This document shows positions 54,101 to 58,743 of a stretch of 58,743 nt of DNA, piece by piece. A program made the translations under genes and the position numbers. Origin of the DNA: Beggiatoa alba B18LD. Lineage in GTDB: Bacteria > Pseudomonadota > Gammaproteobacteria > Beggiatoales > Beggiatoaceae. A model generated the notes under the pieces. That model did not search any database and was not told where the DNA came from. It was given only the letters and a program-made list of their open reading frames with translations. How positions within the stretch are numbered: the first letter of the stretch is position 1; every line of letters begins with the position of its first letter. The DNA lies in assembly GCF_000245015.1 (NCBI RefSeq), contig NZ_JH600070.1:3887062-3945804 (forward strand), read 5' to 3'.

Positions 54101-54450
54101 TAAGTACAACTCTTGAGAAAGTTACAAAGAATGATGGGGTTATTTCCGCAAAAGCAAGAAAATTTTTGCGTGATATGGAAAAATCTTGTCAGCAAGAAGA
54201 AGCGAAAATAGCTTATATTAATTTATTAAATTTAATCGACAAGGGGACTATTACGAATTTACCCACAGAAATGAATAAAATTATTCGCCAATTGGATAAA
54301 AAATTAATCACCAATGAGCAAGTCAGTCGACTGATTATTAAATTGGCTAAAAAATACAATGTTCAGCACAATATAACGGAAGAAAATCCAGATAAATTAG
54401 AAGCAACACCTGAACCTAATATCATTTTATCTGAGACTTTTATTGAATAA
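51163..54450 (+). CDS. SNF2-type helicase with an N-terminal phospholipase-D-like domain
   Basis: Residues 1 to about 200 form a PLD-like domain with HAKFYLF (about 133-139) and GSSNLTEAGL (about 155-164), the two halves of an HKD-type site, although the usual Asp after HxK is not in place. The superfamily 2 helicase core follows: a Q-motif region (YQIDAVNQGFQMLIEHNGFF), Walker A in DVVGLGKTIVAA (about 281), DEAH (362-365) in LILVDEAHRYRNH, SATPLNNRP, a ~300-residue insert, and the C-terminal lobe with VTTDVLAEGINLHRCNVIVN and MQRIGRVNRIGS. This is the SNF2/RapA-like helicase seen in restriction and other phage-defence loci. It lies 18 nt before a methyltransferase gene and is probably its partner for DNA translocation or cleavage. 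Confidence 0.9.
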   Translation: MSSKFFTNSHERNLFDKFKGIIHDMTGLHAFHAVIGYFRSSGYFALQPYLTNVKEIHILIGINVDHLFAEAQRKGLLYFGDVDKAKDEFLRWFIQDIKEAKYSKEVEDGILIFINDLIKEKIKVRAHHSKTVHAKFYLFLPEHHTPHSDGWVIMGSSNLTEAGLGIKKTANYELNIALKDFDDVKFLKDEFSTLWEQATEILPADIQRFKEKTHIGQSFTPYELYIRFLIEFFGKNIDYDPDTIGDLPKTYKKLSYQIDAVNQGFQMLIEHNGFFLADVVGLGKTIVAAMIAKRFLIANGSLNTKILVVYPPTLEKNWKNTFRQFGIDRHAKFITNGRLEKIIKGEDLNYWAKEDYDLILVDEAHRYRNHKSTMFNNLQQICKTPRNGEGLIQGTKKKVILISATPLNNRPQDLYYQLLLFQDARKSTLPITNLQNFFSPIIRDYQEIMLSSEPDIEQIRKLYSLIREKIISQITVRRTRKDLKNYPKYLEDLNAQHIVFPEIAAPRPKIYELSTKLSKLFYRTVFYLTDADKINYTRYQATAYLKPELREQYYEQAVTSSKSLAGIMKTFMVKRLESSFTAFKKSLNNLETTTQRMIQMFEMGKILIAPDLQINDLMEKGFSIDEIETLIMEVNIDNPKNNVFTPYDFENHFIEGLQKDAMLLQELIKEWSAITEDPKLDTFFKVLDEELLNSIINPTGQLVIFTESVDTADYLQEKLEKRLKTKVLNVSADNRSKLFETIQENFDANYTGERKETYKILVTTDVLAEGINLHRCNVIVNYDTPWNATRLMQRIGRVNRIGSIAGVIYNYNFYPSKQGDEEIKLYNTALIKLQGFHTAFGEDAQIYTHEEMLEQFELFKEGTKDDEDKRLYYLRFIREFKDNNPQLFKRIAQFPMKARTARKVENSSTDNLAQNTIIFLKSPYKIEFYKVDNELKTNALSFLEAAQYFEANVNEPSFDLPIQHYAQVEAALQTFEQDFLSTTLEKVTKNDGVISAKARKFLRDMEKSCQQEEAKIAYINLLNLIDKGTITNLPTEMNKIIRQLDKKLITNEQVSRLIIKLAKKYNVQHNITEENPDKLEATPEPNIILSETFIE

Positions 54451-54468
54451 ATTTACAAGAAACCGCTC

Positions 54469-57400
54469 ATGATTGATAAAAAAACGTTACAAACAGAAAT
54501 ATTAGAAGCTCCTTACCAACCTGAAAAATGGCGAGATGTTTTAATTCGCTATTTTGGAGCTAAAAAATTTCATCAATTGCCTCAAATAATTCCTATATCA
54601 GATAATGAGTTAGCAACAGAAGCCGTTGAACTTGGCAGCTTTTATACGGCAGATGAAAGATTGATAGGCATTTATGAGGTAAAACTCACGCCCCAAATAT
54701 GGATTAGTAAAAATCGGGTCGGATTACGTAATTTATTACGACAAGTATATCAATATGATGTGGATGGTGCGCTTATTGTCTTTGTGCAAGAGGATAAATG
54801 GCGTTTTAGCTACATCAGTGAAATAAGAACTTTAGACGAAAAAAAGCAAACAGAACCAAAACGTTATACTTATCTATTTGGCAAAGGTGAAAGTTGCAGA
54901 ACAGCCGCAGACCGTTTTGATAAATTAAAAGATAAACCCATTTATTTAAACGATTTATATGAAGCGTTTAGTGTAGAAAAGCTCAATAAAGACTTTTTTA
55001 AGACTTATAAAGCGTTTTATGAAAAATTCTGGCAGTATTTGGCAAAAAATACAGAATATTATCAACAGCTAATAGACAACCGTCAAACTGATGAGGATAA
55101 AAAACAAAAGCCAATTCGTGATTTTGCTAAAAAACTATTAGGTAGAATGGTATTTTTACAATTTTTACAAAAAAAGGGCTGGTTGGGCGTTTCTGCAAGT
55201 CGTAAAGATTGGAAAAACGGCGATATGAAATTTTTACAATCATTATTTAGAAGTCACCCGCAGCCCGAGAAATTCCACAGTACAGCTTTAAAAACATTGT
55301 TTTTTGAAACGTTAAATATAAAACGTGAAAATGACATTGCACCCGCCTCGTTAGGAATCGCCATAAAATTACCGTATCTCAATGGTGGTTTATTTGACCA
55401 AGACAGTGCTTTTATTTATAAAATTGATTTTCCTGCGGATTATTTTGCGAATTTATTAGATTTTTTTGAACAGTATAATTTTACGATTGATGAAAATGAC
55501 CCCTATGACAGTGAGATAGGTATCGACCCTGAGATGTTAGGGCATATTTTTGAGAATTTATTAGAAGAAAACCGTGAAAAGGGTACATTTTACACCCCTA
55601 AAGAAATTGTACATTTTCTCTGTCAAGAAAGTTTAATTGAATATTTGCATACCCAATTACCATTGGAAAACAAAGAAGTATTTGAATTATTGATTAGAAA
55701 TAATCAAGTACATGCTAGTATCACTGCTTATAAAAAAGCGAATATTATCAATGATAAATTGAAAGCCGTTAAAATTTGTGACCCGACTATTGGTTCTGGT
55801 GCATTTCCAATGGGGTTATTGAAGGAAATTTTTGAATGTCGCCGTTTGCTTTATCCTTATTTAAGAAATCATACGATTTTTGACCCTATTGCGGTTAAAA
55901 AAGAGATTATTCAAAAGAATATCTATGGGGTTGATTTAGAATATGGTGCGGTGGAAATTGCCCGTTTGCGTTTTTGGCTGACATTGGTCGTTGATGAGGA
56001 TGAACCACAACCTTTGCCCAATCTTGATTTTAAAATTATGCAGGGAAACAGTTTACTGGAGCGGTTTGGCACGGTTAAATTGGAAGATTTAGCGAAGAAA
56101 ACAGAGAATGCTGTTGAGGAAAGACAGCCATCACTAGGTATTGGTTTTGAAGCAGAAAAACCGCTTGAGGCTTTTTCTCAAGATAGTAAAGAACAATTGG
56201 ATAAGTTAATCGATAAATATTTTGACCCTGATAAGTTGGAGAAAGACACAGGGGAAAAACTAGATAAATCTGAGGCAAAAAAACAAATTAATCAATTTGT
56301 GGAGAAAAAAATCCATGCTTTTATACAAGCATGTCAAGATGATTTGACATATAAAATTAAGGCAGTAGAACGTAAATGGGAAAGCTTGGGAATTAACGTT
56401 AAAAATAAGGATTTTACAAAACTGAATCAAAAATCAAAAGAGTTTAAGCAATATCTTGATTGGCAAAAGCAATTAGCGGGTTTAGATGAAACTGAACAGA
56501 AGTTGCTTGTTCTACAAAAAACAGAAGATAAGCCTTATTTCTTATGGCATTTATGGTTTAAAAATGTATTTAAAGAAGGAGGATTTGACATTGTTATTGG
56601 TAATCCGCCTTACAGACAGTTGCAAAAAATGACGGAAGAAATTCATATTTTGCAAGAATTGGGTTATGAAACATTTACGAGGATGGGGGATTTGTATTGT
56701 TTATTTTATGAAAAAGGACTTAGTTTATTAAAATATAATGGAATTCTTGCGTTTATTACGTCTAATAAATGGATGCGTGCGGCTTATGGCGAATCTTTAC
56801 GGCAGTATTTTATTAAGCATTCAAATCCATTGATATTAATCGATTTTGGCGGTTTTCAGGTTTTTGATAGTGCAACAGTGGATACTAACATTTTTATTGG
56901 GCAGAAAGCTGAGTTTCAGAATAAAGTAAAAACGTGTGTTTTTGGAAAGGATTTTAGTTTAAAAAATATGAGCGATTTTTTTCAACAGCACTCAACCCTC
57001 AATACCCATTTCAATACCCCAAACAGTTGGATTGTCGTTGATGAAATAGAAAAACAAATCAAAGAAAAAATTGAAAAAATCGGTACTCCACTCCGTGAGT
57101 GGGATATTAATATTTATCGTGGTGTATTAACAGGTTACAACGAGGCTTTTATTATTGATAGTGCAACAAGAGATAAACTAATCTCAGTTTCACCAAATTC
57201 AGCAGAAATAATACGACCAATTTTAAGAGGCAGGGATATTAAGCGGTATGGGCATGAATGGCAGGGCTTGTACATAATAGGAACTCTTCCGAGTTTGAGA
57301 GTGGATATTGAAAAATATCCTGCGGTAAAAGAGCACCTACTTTCTTTTGGAAGGGAACGACTAGAACAAACTGGTAAACAATATAAAGTGGATGGAAAAA

Positions 57401-57879
57401 TTATCAAATCAAGAAAAATAACGAATTATCAATGGTTTGAAACTCAAGATAGTATAAGTTATTGGGAGGATTTTTTTAAACCTAAGATTATTTACCCAGA
57501 AATTGTTAGAGAACCTCAATTTTCATATGACACAAACTCTATATTTATTAATGATACTTGCTTTGTCATGGTAGGACAGAACTTAAAGTATATATTAGCA
57601 TTACTCAATTCAAGACCAGTTTCATATTTTTTCAAGAAATTCTATGCAGGTGGTGGACTTGGAGAAGATGGATATAGATATAAAAAAGTTTTTTTAGAAA
57701 ATTTACCTTTACCAAAACCAGATAATCAATTAGAGGATAAAATTAATCATTTAGTTGATGAAATTCATAAACAAAAGGAAGATAATCGAGAAACACTCTA
57801 TATTGAAAATGAACTAGATACATTAATATTTAATTTATACAGTTTAACTGAAGAAGAAATACAAATTATTATAAAATAA
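54469..57879 (+). CDS. Eco57I-type restriction-modification enzyme (adenine methyltransferase with nuclease and specificity regions)
   Basis: The 1136-residue protein has an N-terminal region with a possible nuclease site (Asp62 and the Glu-Val-Lys at 70-72 in LIGIYEVKL, a PD-(D/E)xK-like pattern). A helical region precedes GTFYTPKEIVHFL. SAM motif I is KICDPTIGSGAFPMGLL (about 437-447) and the catalytic NPPY is at 712-715 (DIVIGNPPYRQL), which indicates N6-adenine methylation. The C-terminal third is a TaqI-type specificity domain (GVLTGYNEAFIID, IIRPILRGRDIKRYG, YWEDFFKPKIIYPEI and the final ENELDTLIFNLYSL helix). Residues 862-928 and 1130 onward mirror the opposing partial gene. Length and layout match single-chain type IIG-like enzymes, here combined with a helicase. 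The nuclease assignment is the least certain part. Confidence 0.9.
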   Translation: MIDKKTLQTEILEAPYQPEKWRDVLIRYFGAKKFHQLPQIIPISDNELATEAVELGSFYTADERLIGIYEVKLTPQIWISKNRVGLRNLLRQVYQYDVDGALIVFVQEDKWRFSYISEIRTLDEKKQTEPKRYTYLFGKGESCRTAADRFDKLKDKPIYLNDLYEAFSVEKLNKDFFKTYKAFYEKFWQYLAKNTEYYQQLIDNRQTDEDKKQKPIRDFAKKLLGRMVFLQFLQKKGWLGVSASRKDWKNGDMKFLQSLFRSHPQPEKFHSTALKTLFFETLNIKRENDIAPASLGIAIKLPYLNGGLFDQDSAFIYKIDFPADYFANLLDFFEQYNFTIDENDPYDSEIGIDPEMLGHIFENLLEENREKGTFYTPKEIVHFLCQESLIEYLHTQLPLENKEVFELLIRNNQVHASITAYKKANIINDKLKAVKICDPTIGSGAFPMGLLKEIFECRRLLYPYLRNHTIFDPIAVKKEIIQKNIYGVDLEYGAVEIARLRFWLTLVVDEDEPQPLPNLDFKIMQGNSLLERFGTVKLEDLAKKTENAVEERQPSLGIGFEAEKPLEAFSQDSKEQLDKLIDKYFDPDKLEKDTGEKLDKSEAKKQINQFVEKKIHAFIQACQDDLTYKIKAVERKWESLGINVKNKDFTKLNQKSKEFKQYLDWQKQLAGLDETEQKLLVLQKTEDKPYFLWHLWFKNVFKEGGFDIVIGNPPYRQLQKMTEEIHILQELGYETFTRMGDLYCLFYEKGLSLLKYNGILAFITSNKWMRAAYGESLRQYFIKHSNPLILIDFGGFQVFDSATVDTNIFIGQKAEFQNKVKTCVFGKDFSLKNMSDFFQQHSTLNTHFNTPNSWIVVDEIEKQIKEKIEKIGTPLREWDINIYRGVLTGYNEAFIIDSATRDKLISVSPNSAEIIRPILRGRDIKRYGHEWQGLYIIGTLPSLRVDIEKYPAVKEHLLSFGRERLEQTGKQYKVDGKIIKSRKITNYQWFETQDSISYWEDFFKPKIIYPEIVREPQFSYDTNSIFINDTCFVMVGQNLKYILALLNSRPVSYFFKKFYAGGGLGEDGYRYKKVFLENLPLPKPDNQLEDKINHLVDEIHKQKEDNRETLYIENELDTLIFNLYSLTEEEIQIIIK
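57052..57252 (+). repeat. Long perfect inverted repeat, left arm (inside the methyltransferase gene)
   Basis: These 201 bp are identical, in reverse complement, to 58543-58743, checked base by base. The arm encodes residues 862-928, the conserved entry to the specificity domain. Identity ends abruptly at 57253 (C versus T), after which the two regions diverge. The repeat may continue beyond the window on the other side; inside the gene its left limit cannot be set. Confidence 0.95.
57459..57503 (+). repeat. Second inverted repeat, left copy (45 bp)
   Basis: This 45-bp segment, beginning TTATTGGGAGGATTTT, is identical in reverse complement to 58274-58318. It encodes the conserved core WEDFFKPKIIYPE of the specificity domain and lies in otherwise different sequence. 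Confidence 0.95.
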
Positions 57880-57891
57880 TAAAAAATTATC

Positions 57892-58743
57892 TTATATAAC
57901 ACTAGCTAAAACGACTAACTTTCTTTCTTCTTGGCTGAGATTATATAAATCAAATATTAGCGTGTCGATTTCATTTTCAAGCTGGGTGGTTTTTTGATTT
58001 ATAGCCTTTAATTCTTGAATTAAAATAATTTTTTCCCTAAAAAACTCATTAGTATTTTCATCAACTTTAATAACTGGGATTTTGTCAAAAAACACCTTTC
58101 TTAATTCCCTTGTTCCACCTAGTAATTCTGGGAAGTTTTCTCGGAAACAGAACTTAAATAATGACGAATTAAAAAAAGCAGTTAAAAAAGATATATTAGA
58201 ACTTGTAATCATAAAACATTTATTGTTAATGTAATACCCATGTTCATCATAATAGAAAGGTAAAAATTTAGTTATTTCTGGGTAAATAATCTTAGGTTTA
58301 AAAAAATCCTCCCAATAATTTGCTCCCCAACGTTGTAATGCATACCACTCATAGCGTATTCCAGTTTCAGCTTTATTTCTGTTAGAAAGTTCGGTTTTGA
58401 ATTGAAGCAAATGGTTATAAATAGCTGGATACTGTCTTTTAAAAATATCTTCTGCCTCTTCGGAAGCCCCTTTAATTAATGAGTTTTTATGTAAAGGAAA
58501 ATGCCAAGGAATAAAAAGCAACCACAAATCAGCAGACTCATACCCATACCGCTTAATATCCCTGCCTCTTAAAATTGGTCGTATTATTTCTGCTGAATTT
58601 GGTGAAACTGAGATTAGTTTATCTCTTGTTGCACTATCAATAATAAAAGCCTCGTTGTAACCTGTTAATACACCACGATAAATATTAATATCCCACTCAC
58701 GGAGTGGAGTACCGATTTTTTCAATTTTTTCTTTGATTTGTTT
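57892..58743 (-). CDS. Alternative specificity (TaqI-type C-terminal) region, open at the right window edge
   Basis: On the minus strand the frame is open from the window edge to the stop at 57892, so 283 residues are visible and the start lies outside or does not exist. The first 67 residues equal residues 862-928 of the methyltransferase exactly; the next 216 are a different specificity sequence (YESADLWLLFIPWHFPLHKN ...). That sequence shares only WEDFFKPKIIYPEI and the ending ENEIDTLIFDLYNLSQEE with the expressed copy. A TTG at 58527 is an in-frame start candidate but would make a fragment without the repeat. It faces the methyltransferase gene tail to tail, with 12 bp between stops. It is either a silent invertible cassette or the end of a second full methyltransferase gene. 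Confidence 0.9.
   Translation of the reverse strand, partial: KQIKEKIEKIGTPLREWDINIYRGVLTGYNEAFIIDSATRDKLISVSPNSAEIIRPILRGRDIKRYGYESADLWLLFIPWHFPLHKNSLIKGASEEAEDIFKRQYPAIYNHLLQFKTELSNRNKAETGIRYEWYALQRWGANYWEDFFKPKIIYPEITKFLPFYYDEHGYYINNKCFMITSSNISFLTAFFNSSLFKFCFRENFPELLGGTRELRKVFFDKIPVIKVDENTNEFFREKIILIQELKAINQKTTQLENEIDTLIFDLYNLSQEERKLVVLASVI
58274..58318 (-). repeat. Second inverted repeat, right copy (45 bp)
   Basis: It is the reverse complement of 57459-57503 with no mismatch and encodes the same FFKPKIIYPE core in the opposing specificity region. Confidence 0.95.
58543..58743 (-). repeat. Long perfect inverted repeat, right arm (truncated by the window edge)
   Basis: It is the reverse complement of 57052-57252 with no mismatch in 201 bp and reaches the last base of the window. 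The arms enclose 1290 bp (57253-58542) with two different C-terminal specificity sequences. Confidence 0.95.

Noticed and set aside
51163-57879. DISARM or BREX system
   Set aside because: The helicase-PLD and methyltransferase parts are reminiscent of these systems. However, no DrmB/DUF1998 gene, BrxC/PglZ-like gene or other obligatory component is visible in the window, and the methyltransferase has its own TaqI-type specificity domain.
57892-58527. Free-standing 211-residue gene starting at the TTG at 58527
   Set aside because: The frame continues open to the window edge, and the upstream 67 codons equal the methyltransferase sequence exactly, so this is the end of a larger frame or a silent cassette.

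Overview
The window looks like a piece of a low-to-mid GC gammaproteobacterial chromosome. The gene order rpsB-tsf-pyrH-frr-uppS-cdsA-dxr-rseP-bamA-skp-lpxD-fabZ-lpxA, the yebC-ruvC-ruvA cluster, rpsO-pnp, and an outer membrane biogenesis and lipid A gene set all point to a Gram-negative gammaproteobacterium. Intergenic DNA crowded with short palindromic repeats, plus the protein flavour, suggests Beggiatoaceae/Thiotrichales. That family-level placement is my inference and was not tested by any search. No rRNA, tRNA or CRISPR array was seen.

Layout. 1-1049 (minus): end of a type II secretion pseudopilin cluster (gspI, gspJ). 1165-7145: a secreted VWA protein, then a minus-strand group with a PIG-L deacetylase, a DUF302 protein, NudC, an NrtR-type Nudix regulator and an exonuclease VII large subunit with an extra N-terminal domain. 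7252-9160: an orphan PQQ-type ABC binding protein and a Cache-domain protein. 9542-15366 (minus): an unknown coiled-coil protein, a glycosyltransferase, rho, trxA and a soluble hybrid histidine kinase. 15764-18970: a large secreted protein with Ig-like and InlB-like repeats. 18971-21970: a repeat-rich stretch holding rsmJ, a glycine-zipper lipoprotein, an rsmJ fragment, a collapsed IS1-type element and MITE-like repeats. 22019-36217: map, then the translation/cell-envelope operon, then rpsT. 36427-41695: an Asp-box protein preceded by a scrap of a paralogue, yebC-ruvC-ruvA, and a diguanylate cyclase response regulator. 42133-50294: a small unknown protein, prfA, manC, an exonuclease, hemH, a thioesterase, rpsO and pnp.

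50403-58743 is an accessory island. It begins with a MITE-like repeat and a broken MBL-fold gene. A two-gene system follows: a helicase with an N-terminal phospholipase-D-like domain, and a single-chain Eco57I-like (type IIG-like) adenine methyltransferase/nuclease with a TaqI-type specificity domain. Tail to tail with the methyltransferase gene, 12 bp away, lies a second, different specificity region on the minus strand. Both specificity regions begin with the same sequence in inverted orientation, 201 bp with no mismatch and running off the window edge. They also share a second perfect 45-bp inverted repeat. This is the architecture of an invertible specificity cassette, in which recombination would exchange the C-terminal target-recognition part of the enzyme. 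It is the most interesting feature of the window.

A second theme is a family of about 312-bp non-coding elements. They have 16-17 bp terminal inverted repeats and strong internal hairpins. There are three near full-length copies and several truncated or chimeric copies between genes. At one locus such a fragment appears to supply the transcription terminator of the neighbouring gene.
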